A stretch of DNA of 64,000 nt from Aquimarina latercula DSM 2041 (GTDB taxonomy: Bacteria > Bacteroidota > Bacteroidia > Flavobacteriales > Flavobacteriaceae), in contig NZ_AUMK01000003.1 in NCBI RefSeq assembly GCF_000430645.1, forward strand, positions 372,001-436,000, read 5' to 3'. The notes under the pieces were generated by a model. That model had not been told where the DNA came from and searched no databases. It worked only from the letters and a program-made list of their open reading frames with translations. Positions 34,932-43,804 of the stretch are shown piece after piece (the stretch's first letter is position 1; the number at the start of each line of letters is the position of its first letter). Both the position numbers and the translations under genes were made by a program.

Positions 34932-36917
34932 ATGAATACAGCGAAGTTATTAATATTATTATGTATCATTTCGATACAAGTCATTGTTGCGCAAGAAAAT
35001 AATGCAAATGGAAATTCAGAAATAGTGAAAGGATCACCCTTAGTATCACCACAAATACAAGTAATACCAATAAAAGACTCTAAAAATAACAGACAATATG
35101 AGCTTTATATAGAATTGCCTGAAGATTATTCTGAGAACACTAATAAGACCTATCCTGTCCTTTATTATACAGATGCTGTGTGGCATCGCGAAATACTATC
35201 TGCTTGCCAAGAATATATTCTTGAAGATGTAATTCTAGTTGGGATTTCTTGGCAATTAGACATAAACTCAGCCCTAAAAAAAGAGAGAGGAGCGCATGTG
35301 AGTAGGTTTCGTGATTACTCGATAAGCAAACACAGCAATCCAGAAATTCAAGCAAAATACCAAATGGGTCAAGCCAAAACACATTTAGGCTTTATTCGCG
35401 ATAATGTCATTAAATATGTCGAAAATACCTATCGTTCTGACCCCAATAGTCGTACGTATTTTGGGTATTCACTGAGTGGTGAATTTGGTGCATATATACT
35501 AATGACTCAACCTGATACCTTTAACAATTACATTATTGGTAGTCCAACGATTAAAGATGAAGTTGATTATTTATCTGAACTTAATACTGAATTTGGACCT
35601 TTTGAGACGTCAAATAGAAACTCGAGTCTGAATGCTAATGTTTTTATTTCATATGGTTCCTTAGAAAAAGAGATAGAACCCATCGACACATTTGTTAAAT
35701 TATTAAAGGATAGAAGAGATGGCGGTTTGGCCGTATTAAAAGAAGTGATTGATGGTACTCATGGAACTGCATTCCCTACAACAGCAATTCGCAGCGCCAC
35801 TTGGTTGTCATCAATAATAAATCCTATTTCAAGTGATAATTATGACGTCTCATTCTGGGATATGGCGCATCTCAATAATGCATTTGTTACTACAACTCCA
35901 GAAGATAGAAAAGACGGGATATTAGTGGACACATTAGCTGTGAATACTAAGGATCGAAACGCAATTCTTACACTTTCTCAGGAGATTTTTGAAAGCATAC
36001 ATGGAAGCTATGACGCAGTCTTGGTTTCTCACAAAAACAAATTAGTTTTTGAATCTTATTATAAAAAAGGACGTATTAACGTGCCTCATGGACAAGCATC
36101 AGCAGTAAAAGCGTATACTAGTTTAGTTCTAGGAAGAGCGATTCAAATGGGATACCTATCCATGGAAGATTTAAACAAACCTTTGATTAGTTTTCTAAAA
36201 GATATTAATCCTAAAAAAATCACTAAAGGAGCCGAAAAAATTACACTTCATAAAGCATTGACTATGCATGGAGGATTAGCTATAGATAACGATACTTGGA
36301 AAGATATTGAGAAGGATTCCATACGATTAAAAGGTCAAGGATTGGTTCAGACGCTTCTGGAGCAAACCAAACCAATAACGTCAGAATCTCAGACATATTT
36401 GTATGGTAATTTTAACCCAATGCTAGTCATGACTGTTATTGATGCAGTCGTCCCTGGAACCGCTGAGAATTTTATTAAAACTGAACTACTTGATAAACTT
36501 GGTATTACAAATTATAAATGGTCTAATTATATTAGTGGATTGCCAGAAGCAGGTTGGCGCGTAAGTATGATGTCGCGGGATATGATTAAATTGGGTAATT
36601 TGGTTCTTAATAAAGGGAAATTACATGGTGAACAGCTTATTTCTGCAGAATACCTTGCTACAGCCACTAGTGGTATTGTGAAACCTACAGAAGATTGGAT
36701 GCCTAAAGACTATCGTTATGGATATTTTTGGTATCAAACACTCATAAAGGTAGGTGATAAAAGTTATGATGCCTCATTTGCTTGGGGTGGTGGAGGACAA
36801 CGTGTAATAGTAATAGCAGCACTCGATCTAACCATCGTTATATCTGGCCATGATAGAGAAGACAAGATAATGACACCGATTACTGAAATTATTATCCCTG
36901 CATTTGATTCGAAATAA
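34932..36917 (+). CDS. Fusion of esterase (alpha/beta hydrolase) and beta-lactamase-like serine hydrolase
   Basis: A 661-residue exported protein (signal ends VIVAQ). Residues about 40-290 are an esterase of the ferri-siderophore esterase/YbbA type: QYELYIELPEDY, PVLYYTDAVW and nucleophile Ser in YFGYSLSGEFGAY. Residues about 330-660 are a class C beta-lactamase-like domain with SxxK present (QASAVKAYTSLVLGRAI), YxN as YLYGNFN, and a GGG-type third motif (AWGGGGQR). The upstream gene encodes only the second type of domain in a dead form. The pairing suggests two-step cleavage of an ester-linked substrate; the actual substrate is unknown. Confidence 0.8.
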   Translation: MNTAKLLILLCIISIQVIVAQENNANGNSEIVKGSPLVSPQIQVIPIKDSKNNRQYELYIELPEDYSENTNKTYPVLYYTDAVWHREILSACQEYILEDVILVGISWQLDINSALKKERGAHVSRFRDYSISKHSNPEIQAKYQMGQAKTHLGFIRDNVIKYVENTYRSDPNSRTYFGYSLSGEFGAYILMTQPDTFNNYIIGSPTIKDEVDYLSELNTEFGPFETSNRNSSLNANVFISYGSLEKEIEPIDTFVKLLKDRRDGGLAVLKEVIDGTHGTAFPTTAIRSATWLSSIINPISSDNYDVSFWDMAHLNNAFVTTTPEDRKDGILVDTLAVNTKDRNAILTLSQEIFESIHGSYDAVLVSHKNKLVFESYYKKGRINVPHGQASAVKAYTSLVLGRAIQMGYLSMEDLNKPLISFLKDINPKKITKGAEKITLHKALTMHGGLAIDNDTWKDIEKDSIRLKGQGLVQTLLEQTKPITSESQTYLYGNFNPMLVMTVIDAVVPGTAENFIKTELLDKLGITNYKWSNYISGLPEAGWRVSMMSRDMIKLGNLVLNKGKLHGEQLISAEYLATATSGIVKPTEDWMPKDYRYGYFWYQTLIKVGDKSYDASFAWGGGGQRVIVIAALDLTIVISGHDREDKIMTPITEIIIPAFDSK

Positions 36918-36960
36918 ATATAATTACCATAATATTAATTATTTATGTTGATGAATATTA

Positions 36961-37007
36961 ATATAAACTAAAAACATAGTTCAAACTATGTTTTTAGTTT
37001 ATATTTG
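36961..37007 (+). promoter_or_regulatory. 20-bp perfect inverted repeat overlapping a promoter
   Basis: Arms at 36961-36980 and 36985-37004 are perfect complements (each contains AAAAACATAGT or its complement) with a TCAA loop. The right arm runs into the -7 box TATATTTG (37000-37007), 17 bases before the S41 peptidase ATG. The overlap suggests an operator or an RNA switch; with no T-run it is a poor terminator. Confidence 0.75.
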
Positions 37008-37024
37008 CATAAAACTCATCAATC

Positions 37025-39328
37025 ATGAAAAAACGTCTATTTCTTTTCTTCTTAGTTTTAGTAGCACAGGTAGCAGCTCAATCTGATACGATTAAATATT
37101 TTAACCATTTAATTTTTCGAGAAACACCATATTCAAAAACAGAAGGTAGGATACCTATAACCCAAGACGAAAGTAAAAACACCAATCATTTTAAGTTAAC
37201 TTATGATGCTTCAAACCGACTTATTCTTATTGAATATCTATATAAGAATAAGCTTATCGAACTAAATAGGAGTGGTATACTTGATGGCAAAAGAGCTTTA
37301 GCTCCCAAAACCAAAATTGAATACATCGGTAATGAAGAAATAAGAACATTTTTTAATTCAGATGGTGAATCCACAACCAACGGAATGGGAGTGTTTAAAG
37401 AAGTTTATGCCTATAACAAAGAAGGGAAGCGAGTAAGCTTAAAATTTTATGATAAAAATGATGCTCCTATTAATAATACTTGGAAAATATTTGAATACAA
37501 ATGGAAACACATTAAAACGAATACCATATTAGAGACCAGAAAAGATATCAGTGGAGCTAATGTACCAATGCGTCCTTATTATAAGTTTTATAATGTAATA
37601 TATAAATTCAATACTAATGGAATATTGTTAGCCATGAATAATGTAGATAAAAACCTAAATTTAATAAATGACGAAACAGGAATAGCTATAGATAAAGCTA
37701 CATATGACGAGTATAATAATTTGGTTAGTTTCCAATTTTTTAATGCAGAAAATAAACCCGTTATCGGTTCGTTTTTAGGAACTGCAGGTGGATTTGCTAC
37801 TTATGATAAAAAAGGAAATTGCTTAAAATATGCTTCTATTGATCTAGATGGGAATTATATGTTGGATAAAAGAAGTAATGATGCCTATTCAAGATATAAA
37901 TTTGATACTACTGGTAATTTAATTGAGCGTAGTAGTTTTGACATAGATAGTAAAATACAAAAAAAACGAGGTGTAACCCGTGTAAAATATGTTTATAATC
38001 AAAATGATTCGGCAGCATTATTAAAAACAGAATATCATCATACTATACCTACTGCAAAGATTAAAGATTCGGTCTTTATAAATCTTGCTAGTACCATTGA
38101 AAGAGAAAAATTAGTAGCAGATTATAATCAACTATTAACAACCTTAAAACAGCATCCCACTCAATTTGAGTTTATAGATAAAGTGTCTTATACTAATTTA
38201 ATAGATGTACAACGGGAAAAACTAAAAGACTCAATGACGATAAATGAATTCTATCAAGTAGTAGCTCCCATAGTTGCAAGTTTAGGATGTTTACATACGC
38301 GCATAGTTGATAATCGATTTTTTAGTGTACCATATAAATATTGGTTACCGTTGATCGTATGGTTTGAAGATGGTAAAATGTATGCTATAAATAATTGTAT
38401 CGAAAATATAGCAATGAATGTTGGTTCCGAAATAGTAGAAATTAACGGAGTTGCTGCAAAAGATATATATAAGAGTTTAAAAACAACGATTTCTGCAGAC
38501 GCTTTTAATGAGCACTTTTATAGAGGAGATTTAAACATCAATTTTTTATATTATTATCACAGTTACTTCGGTTTTAGTAGAACTTATAAGATAAAATTTA
38601 AACCTTACAATACCGAAAAAGAAATTACTACTACATTTTTTATTGATGAACCTGCGCCAGGTTATAAATCTAAAATAATAAATACACCTAGGTTAAGTTT
38701 AGATGTAAAAAAAGAACATAAGACTGCTATTATAAGAATTAAGAATTTTAGTTATTTTCCAAGAGGAAAACAAAATATTGATTTTTTCAAAGAGAAGATT
38801 GACGTTTATATGAAAAAAATCATAGAGGAAAATATAGAGAAAGTAGTTTTAGATTTAAGAGGAAATAGAGGAGGAAACCCTGCTTGCACGAATCACTTAT
38901 TGTCATATATCACTAGTAAGGAAATAAACTTTTATGAAGATAATGAGTTAAATAAAAGAAGAAATAGACCTGCAATTGTAAAACCAAAAACAGATAATAC
39001 CATAAGTAATAAAAATATTTTTGTCATAACCAATGGTCGTTCTGCATCTGCTACTGCTCAAATGTTAGCGGTTATAAAGCACAATAAGTTAGCGACTATA
39101 CTAGGAGAAGAGACCGGAGGAACGTACAGTACACATCCCGGAAGAAGAGTAAAACCTTTAGAAAACACAAAACTAGTTTTACAAATCGGGACAGAAAGAG
39201 AATCAGTGAATGTGCCAAAACTACCACTTAATAAAGGAATAATTCCGGATAAAAAAATAGAAATGAAAATGGAAAATATTTTAAAGGATAATGATTTAGT
39301 ATTAGATTATATTTTTAATCTTAAGTAA
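37025..39328 (+). CDS. Exported S41-family peptidase with MORN/RHS-like N-terminal repeats
   Basis: A 767-residue protein with a Sec signal (LFFLVLVAQVAAQ). The first 330 residues hold loose repeats of the form YDxxGNxxxxxFYD (for example AYNKEGKRVSLKFYDKN and TYDKKGNCLKYASID). The C-terminal half is a C-terminal-processing-peptidase (S41) domain with VGSEIVEINGV (PDZ-like), VVLDLRGNRGGNP and the catalytic serine in VITNGRSASATAQ (about residue 673), followed by GEETGGTYS. It probably degrades proteins or peptides in the periplasm. Its promoter is overlapped by a perfect inverted repeat. Confidence 0.85.
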   Translation: MKKRLFLFFLVLVAQVAAQSDTIKYFNHLIFRETPYSKTEGRIPITQDESKNTNHFKLTYDASNRLILIEYLYKNKLIELNRSGILDGKRALAPKTKIEYIGNEEIRTFFNSDGESTTNGMGVFKEVYAYNKEGKRVSLKFYDKNDAPINNTWKIFEYKWKHIKTNTILETRKDISGANVPMRPYYKFYNVIYKFNTNGILLAMNNVDKNLNLINDETGIAIDKATYDEYNNLVSFQFFNAENKPVIGSFLGTAGGFATYDKKGNCLKYASIDLDGNYMLDKRSNDAYSRYKFDTTGNLIERSSFDIDSKIQKKRGVTRVKYVYNQNDSAALLKTEYHHTIPTAKIKDSVFINLASTIEREKLVADYNQLLTTLKQHPTQFEFIDKVSYTNLIDVQREKLKDSMTINEFYQVVAPIVASLGCLHTRIVDNRFFSVPYKYWLPLIVWFEDGKMYAINNCIENIAMNVGSEIVEINGVAAKDIYKSLKTTISADAFNEHFYRGDLNINFLYYYHSYFGFSRTYKIKFKPYNTEKEITTTFFIDEPAPGYKSKIINTPRLSLDVKKEHKTAIIRIKNFSYFPRGKQNIDFFKEKIDVYMKKIIEENIEKVVLDLRGNRGGNPACTNHLLSYITSKEINFYEDNELNKRRNRPAIVKPKTDNTISNKNIFVITNGRSASATAQMLAVIKHNKLATILGEETGGTYSTHPGRRVKPLENTKLVLQIGTERESVNVPKLPLNKGIIPDKKIEMKMENILKDNDLVLDYIFNLK

Positions 39329-39338
39329 TACAATAGAT

Positions 39339-39373
39339 ATATAAAACACTTATAGTTTATAGGTGTTTTATAT
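39339..39373. terminator. Hairpin terminator after the S41 peptidase gene
   Basis: 16-bp arms (ATATAAAACACTTATA and TATAGGTGTTTTATAT, one G-U pair) around a 3-base loop, AT-rich at both ends, so it can act on either strand. Confidence 0.75.
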
Positions 39374-39411
39374 AAATTAACTAAAAAAGATTAAAGAGAT
39401 CTACTATTTTT

Positions 39412-40044
39412 GTGATTCGTATACATTTCGTAAATCCTAAAGATTTGTTAGAAAAAAGAGAGCAATTACCCCAAGAACCATTAATCGATGCCGATTATTT
39501 TATTTACTGTTTAGAAGCAGTTAATGATATAGAAACGAACGAGATTACTGAGGCACAAAAAAAATTAGAACAGTTGACCTCTCAATATGGCGTAGCCAGT
39601 ATTTATAAAACCTGCGACACTATTGAAGGTTTAGAAGCTAGTTTAAATACATTAGTGTTGGATGATCATAATTTTAAAAATTATGAAATCATCTATTTGG
39701 TGATAACGGGCGAAGCAAATAGTATTTGTTTAAATGATTACTATTATAGTTTACAGGAAATTGCAGAAATTTTTGAGGGAAAATTAAATGGAAAGATTTT
39801 ACATTTTTCTAATGCAAAAGTGCTGGATTTAGACGAAGAAGAAGCACAATATTTTCTGGATATCACAGGTGCAAAAGGTGTTTCTGGATACGGAAATCCA
39901 TATAATGGAGTCACTAGCTCAAATCTTGATATAACATTTTTTAACTTGTTTAAAGAAGATGATAACATGTTAGATGTTGTAGAAGAGCTGCATCAAAGAC
40001 ATTACAAAATCTGTAAATTCCTTGATTTTAGACTGTATTATTAA
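39412..40044 (+). CDS. DUF6642-like protein, possible caspase-like fold
   Basis: A 210-residue cytoplasmic protein with acidic composition. DADYFIYCLEAVND near the start, KTCDTIEGLEASLN, the strand YEIIYLVITGEANSIC, and LQEIAEIFEGKLNGKILHFSNAKV resemble the DUF6642 family, whose members look like caspase-type alpha/beta proteins. In this copy the His expected after the YLV strand is absent (TGE), so protease activity is doubtful. The start is GTG, directly abutting a TATTTTTG promoter-like box. I am moderately sure of the family and not of any function. Confidence 0.5.
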   Translation: MIRIHFVNPKDLLEKREQLPQEPLIDADYFIYCLEAVNDIETNEITEAQKKLEQLTSQYGVASIYKTCDTIEGLEASLNTLVLDDHNFKNYEIIYLVITGEANSICLNDYYYSLQEIAEIFEGKLNGKILHFSNAKVLDLDEEEAQYFLDITGAKGVSGYGNPYNGVTSSNLDITFFNLFKEDDNMLDVVEELHQRHYKICKFLDFRLYY

Positions 40045-40114
40045 ATTACAATCTTATATCCTTAAAACTAACGTATTGTGAACTCCTTTATGGTAATTAT
40101 AATCAAATAATTAC

Positions 40115-41026
40115 CTATAACCACTCTTCATCAATAAGTTCTTTGTTTAGCATTGCTGCGGTTTTGGCACCCATTCCAACAGCATTAGCTACAGAACGAA
40201 TTAAGGAAACGTTATCACCACAAGCATAAATACCTGGAACAGTTGTTTTTTGAAAATTATCTACTGTTATATACCCCATTTTATCGATTTCACAGCCCAG
40301 TATTTTTGGAATATCTGAGTTTTGAACAAACGGTACTCTTGCATATAACGCGTCAATTTTTATTGTAGTTCCATCTTTAAAAATAATATAATTGAGGTGC
40401 CCATTATTTTGATTAAAACTTATAATCTCTTTTTCAATGATAGGAATTTGATGAAGCGATAATTGTTCAGTTTGTTCCTGTGTAAGCTCGGATTTCCCAT
40501 TGGTATATAACGTTAAATCTTTTGTCCAGTTACTTATAAGCTTAGAAAAATCAAAACCGTAGTCACTATTTCCTAAAATTCCAGTTGCTTTATTTCTTAC
40601 TTCATAACCATGGCAATATGGGCAATGAATTATAGAAATACCCCAACTTTCTTTAAATCCTTCTATATCAGACATTATATCTTTGATACCGGTAGCAACT
40701 ATTAATTTTTTAGAATTAAAAATCTCACCGCTTTTTGTGGTTATTTTAAATCCTTTTTTAGTTTTATTACCATGGGATGCGAATCCATTATAGAAAAAAA
40801 CCGTTTCGTAAATTTCGAGGTCTTTTTTTGCTAATCTATTTATTTCTGAGGGTATCATACCGTCTTGAGTAAGAAAATTATGCGAATGGGGAGTTTGCCT
40901 ATTACATGGTTTACCATTATCAATCACAAGTACGTTACGTAAAGCTCTTCCTAATCCAAGCGCAGCGGATAATCCAGCATAACTTCCGCCTATTATAATT
41001 ACATCAAAAAGTTTGTCTTTGTTCAT
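40115..41026 (-). CDS. Thioredoxin-reductase-like flavoprotein
   Basis: A 303-residue two-dinucleotide-domain flavoprotein: FAD loop IIGGSYAGLSAALGLGRAL near residue 10, the redox pair CPYCHGYE with Cys135 and Cys138, an NADPH domain, and TTVPGIYACGDN near the C-terminus. This is the short TrxR-like branch rather than classical TrxB. It may reduce a small thiol or disulfide. A TetR operator (41201-41220) stands 175 bases upstream and the TetR gene is on the same strand before it, so repression by that protein is likely. Confidence 0.85.
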   Translation of the reverse strand: MNKDKLFDVIIIGGSYAGLSAALGLGRALRNVLVIDNGKPCNRQTPHSHNFLTQDGMIPSEINRLAKKDLEIYETVFFYNGFASHGNKTKKGFKITTKSGEIFNSKKLIVATGIKDIMSDIEGFKESWGISIIHCPYCHGYEVRNKATGILGNSDYGFDFSKLISNWTKDLTLYTNGKSELTQEQTEQLSLHQIPIIEKEIISFNQNNGHLNYIIFKDGTTIKIDALYARVPFVQNSDIPKILGCEIDKMGYITVDNFQKTTVPGIYACGDNVSLIRSVANAVGMGAKTAAMLNKELIDEEWL

Positions 41027-41200
41027 ATTTTGAAGTTTTTAAATATTAATAATAGAGGAGGAGATGCAATAATTTTAATTGATGCAAAGACTCTATTACA
41101 TAAATTCTAATAGATTATCTTTTATTTAAATTAAATTATGATGTAATTCATGTATTGCTTCTTCTATTACTGCCATATTGTATTCTATTATCATTTACAC

Positions 41201-41220
41201 ATGTCTCAATTATGAGACAT
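41201..41220. promoter_or_regulatory. TetR operator between the TetR gene and the flavoprotein gene
   Basis: The palindrome ATGTCTCA-N4-TGAGACAT has two perfect 8-bp arms. The same motif with one mismatch occurs upstream of the TetR gene at 41825-41844, which identifies it as the probable binding site. Confidence 0.75.
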
Positions 41221-41236
41221 AGGTTATTAAATTTTT

Positions 41237-41794
41237 TTAAGGACTAATTCCTTTTATAAAAGATTTCCAAGCAAATTCTTTGATGTGTAATTTTTCGGTT
41301 TCGGTAGTCGTACTAGCATTAACCGTACTGTTTATTATACCAGCATGTAGATTTTGAATCCAATCTATGGTCATTTGCCTGCTAATTATGTTTTTCTTTT
41401 GCAAGTCTCTAATTATTTGTGCGAAGCTTTGATAAATATAATCATAGTCTGCGCAGTCTTTATCGCTTTGAGAATGTTTGTGACCAGTTCTTTGATGAAG
41501 TTTATAAAAAAAAGAATATTTAGCTCCGCATTCGATGCCTGCGTGTAAAATATTTTTTAACTGGATCAATGGATCATCAGAACTATTAATTGCTGCTATC
41601 ATTGCCTTTTTACAACTCATTTCCATTTGACGTTCACAGGTAACAATTAGTTCATCTCTATCCTTAAAGTAACGATGCAATGTTCTTCTTGTAATATCTG
41701 CATTATCTGCAACCTTCTGTAATGGTGCAGAAAAATCTTTATTAAAAACTTTAATAGCAGCTTCAATTATTCTTGATCTAGTTTCAATATTCAT
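41237..41794 (-). CDS. TetR/AcrR-family repressor
   Basis: A 185-residue regulator. I use the ATG giving MNIETRSRIIEAAIKVFNKDF; a longer frame upstream would add 28 non-homologous residues and cross the promoter. The HTH is LQKVADNADITRRTLHRYFKDRDELI. The rest is a helical effector domain. The operator motif lies over its own -33 region and again behind the gene, so it probably controls itself, the flavoprotein gene and perhaps the divergent gene at 42123. The inducer is unknown. Confidence 0.88.
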   Translation of the reverse strand: MNIETRSRIIEAAIKVFNKDFSAPLQKVADNADITRRTLHRYFKDRDELIVTCERQMEMSCKKAMIAAINSSDDPLIQLKNILHAGIECGAKYSFFYKLHQRTGHKHSQSDKDCADYDYIYQSFAQIIRDLQKKNIISRQMTIDWIQNLHAGIINSTVNASTTTETEKLHIKEFAWKSFIKGISP

Positions 41795-41801
41795 CCAAAC
41801 A

Positions 41802-41844
41802 CAAAAGTAATCTTTTTTTACAAAATGTCTCAAATATGTGACAT
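41802..41844 (-). promoter_or_regulatory. TetR promoter with overlapping operator
   Basis: On the minus strand a -7 box TACTTTTG (41802-41809) lies seven bases before the ATG. The operator ATGTCTCA-N4-TGTGACAT (41825-41844) covers the -33 TTTG. A further half-site TGAGACA lies at 41871-41877. Confidence 0.75.
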
Positions 41845-42073
41845 AAATTATTTTAATTATAATTTTTTTTTGAGACAACAGAGATTATCTTCTTTCAATA
41901 CACTGGTATAATATCACAATCACAATTCTTCAGAGAAAATATAATATTACTTATACGTTTCATGCTTTTGCAAAAGTGCCACATATCCCTTCATAATTTT
42001 ATTCAATGCATACTTCAAAATAGGTTTTTTCATTCATTTTGTATGCCAACATCGTGATGTAAGTAGGAAACAG

Positions 42074-42090
42074 TGTCTAAACCTTAGACA
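42074..42090. promoter_or_regulatory. Inverted repeat before the Nudix-like gene
   Basis: TGTCTAA-ACC-TTAGACA resembles the TetR site (TGTCT and AGACA at the ends) but with one base less between the arms. It may be a weaker or related operator 33 bases before the next start codon. Confidence 0.4.
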
Positions 42091-42122
42091 TTTGCCACGT
42101 ATTAATATTAAAAACAGTCAAT

Positions 42123-43055
42123 ATGAAAAATTACATCCTAGTAGTAGCGATGCTGCTTACAATTCAATATACAAATGCCCAATCTAAAATTGATAAAGAT
42201 GTGAATACATCAGTTATTAGTTTAGTTATTCTTAATGATAACGGAGATGTTTTAATAAAAAAAGCAACAATTGGTTGGATAACAATGGGTGCATTTTATA
42301 AGAAAAGACAAACTATAAATGAAGTTATCGATAGTATCTCAAATAAATATGGAGTATCCATTACAAAACCAAACCTTAAAGGTGTTTTTACTTATAAATT
42401 TGACTTTAATAATTCGTTAAGTGTACGACAGGTTTATGTCGCAAAATCTACTACTAATGATTTGCCAACAAATAAAAATGTAGAATTCCGTTGGGCTCCA
42501 AAAGATGAGGCCATAGAAAAGTTTAAAGCTACCATTCCATCTTTAGGCGAAATGATAGCGCAAGTTATAGAGTATCCTCAAGTAGTTTGGGGAGGGGCTT
42601 TTTTAATTAAAAAAGAAAACAATAAAAAGACTTCTACTGTAATAGAGGATTTTTATCCTATAAGTGACGCTGCTACATACAGAACATCATCATATAATCC
42701 TTCAGTTGTAAAAACACTTCAGAAATATATGGAAGGGAGTTCTTATAATAAGAAAGAAATGTTATTAAGTGCCTTTGCAGACAATGCTACACTATATCTA
42801 ACAAACAGAGATGGAGATTTCAAAAAATACTCCCCAAGTGAGTACGCTGATTTTTTTAAAAACGCTGAAAAAGGGAAGTTTAATGGGAGAGAGGCCAAAA
42901 TTTTAGATATTAAGATTACAAAAGATATAGCAACAGCAAAAGTTGAAATCGCTGGTCCCAATCGAGCGTGGGTATATATTGATTTATTCTTACTTAAAAA
43001 GTTTAAAAATGATTGGAGAATTATTAGTAAAACAGCAACAAGGGTTGATAAATAA
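42123..43055 (+). CDS. Exported Nudix-like and NTF2-like fusion protein
   Basis: A 310-residue protein with a Sec signal (MKNYILVVAMLLTIQYTNAQ). Residues 27-145 have the strand order of a Nudix fold (NTSVISLVILNDNGDVLIKKATIGWITMGAFY...YGVSITKP), but the Nudix box GX5EX7REUXEEXGU is not conserved (GAFYKKRQTINEVIDSISNKYG). Residues 190-310 form an NTF2/lumazine-binding-like domain similar to the protein from 17418 (SAFADNATLYL...WVYIDLFLLKKFKNDWRIISKTATR). A secreted, catalytically degenerate Nudix-like domain fused to a ligand-binding cone is unusual. Function unknown. Confidence 0.65.
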   Translation: MKNYILVVAMLLTIQYTNAQSKIDKDVNTSVISLVILNDNGDVLIKKATIGWITMGAFYKKRQTINEVIDSISNKYGVSITKPNLKGVFTYKFDFNNSLSVRQVYVAKSTTNDLPTNKNVEFRWAPKDEAIEKFKATIPSLGEMIAQVIEYPQVVWGGAFLIKKENNKKTSTVIEDFYPISDAATYRTSSYNPSVVKTLQKYMEGSSYNKKEMLLSAFADNATLYLTNRDGDFKKYSPSEYADFFKNAEKGKFNGREAKILDIKITKDIATAKVEIAGPNRAWVYIDLFLLKKFKNDWRIISKTATRVDK

Positions 43056-43546
43056 GATAGAGAAGAATGCTTTATAAAAGATAATGGAACGTCTTTCTCG
43101 AAACGACGTTGCCTCTGAGCTGCTACACTGAGCCTTTCGAAGTTTTGTCGAAGGGTCACTTTAGTTAGGCACGGCGGAATGAAGAAGGTCTAGTAAACCT
43201 TTTGAAGTAGAAGCGCGAGGCGGTGCGTTGGCGTTTATTACTTCTACAGTTTATGTTAAAAGTTTTCTAACAAAATCGAAGGATGAGATTGGGCGGTAGC
43301 CAAATGTCATGCAAGATTCACGAACTCCTCTAAAAAAATAAAAATCTTGTGAGCTAAAAGTTTCTTTAAAAAATGGTAATGCAACACTTACTATGAAAAA
43401 CGATCCCGATAACTATCGGGAGAGATAAAGGCAATGTTTTTGGAATGGGATTGCTTACAAGTGCATTAATTAGGAGTTACAAATTTTGGAATGCTTAATG
43501 AATATTGTATATTACACCAATAGTATGATTATTTAAACATTTAATT
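43056..43546. repeat. Non-coding region made of dispersed repeats
   Basis: No gene is seen. The stretch holds a TAATGGAAC...CGACGT block (43081-43110), a TCGAAG/GTCGAAGGGTCACTTT segment (43127-43162) shared with 57741-57766, an element at 43311-43358 that is the reverse complement of those at 56934 and 57569, a CTAAAAGTTTCTTT...GGAATGGG element (43354-43457) shared with 44233 and 57819, and a hairpin TCCCGATA-AC-TATCGGGA at 43404-43421. Confidence 0.75.
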
Positions 43547-43804
43547 ATGTCAACAATTAGAAAAACGATCACGTTTACAGAGAAACAAGATAAGTGGATA
43601 AAATCTCAAATTAAGGCAGGAGAGTTCACAAATGACAGTGAGTATCTTCGTGATTTAGTAAGACGTGACCAAGCTAAAAAAGCAAAATTTTCAGCACTTA
43701 AAGCGGCTATAACTGAAGGTATGGATAGTGGTATTAGTGATAAATCTGTGCCAGATATTATGCAAGAAGTCGAAGAACGTATGAGAGCGGATGGGCGTTT
43801 ATAA
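43547..43804 (+). CDS. parD: ParD-family antitoxin
   Basis: An 85-residue protein with a ribbon-helix-helix start (STIRKTITFTEKQDKWIKSQIKAGEFTNDSEYLRDLVRRDQ), matching the ParD/CC2985 antitoxin family, and a flexible C-terminal tail that would wrap the toxin. It binds DNA and neutralises ParE. Its last 14 bases overlap the toxin gene, the standard layout. The module is flanked by copies of the same dispersed repeat. Confidence 0.92.
   Translation: MSTIRKTITFTEKQDKWIKSQIKAGEFTNDSEYLRDLVRRDQAKKAKFSALKAAITEGMDSGISDKSVPDIMQEVEERMRADGRL

Noticed and set aside
41126..41194. 22-codon minus-strand frame between the TetR operator and the flavoprotein gene
   Set aside because: It has no ribosome site, low complexity and a length expected by chance in AT-rich DNA.
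42743..43159. Minus-strand reading frame over the end of the Nudix-like gene
   Set aside because: It covers a well-supported gene and repeat DNA; its composition is that of a shadow frame.
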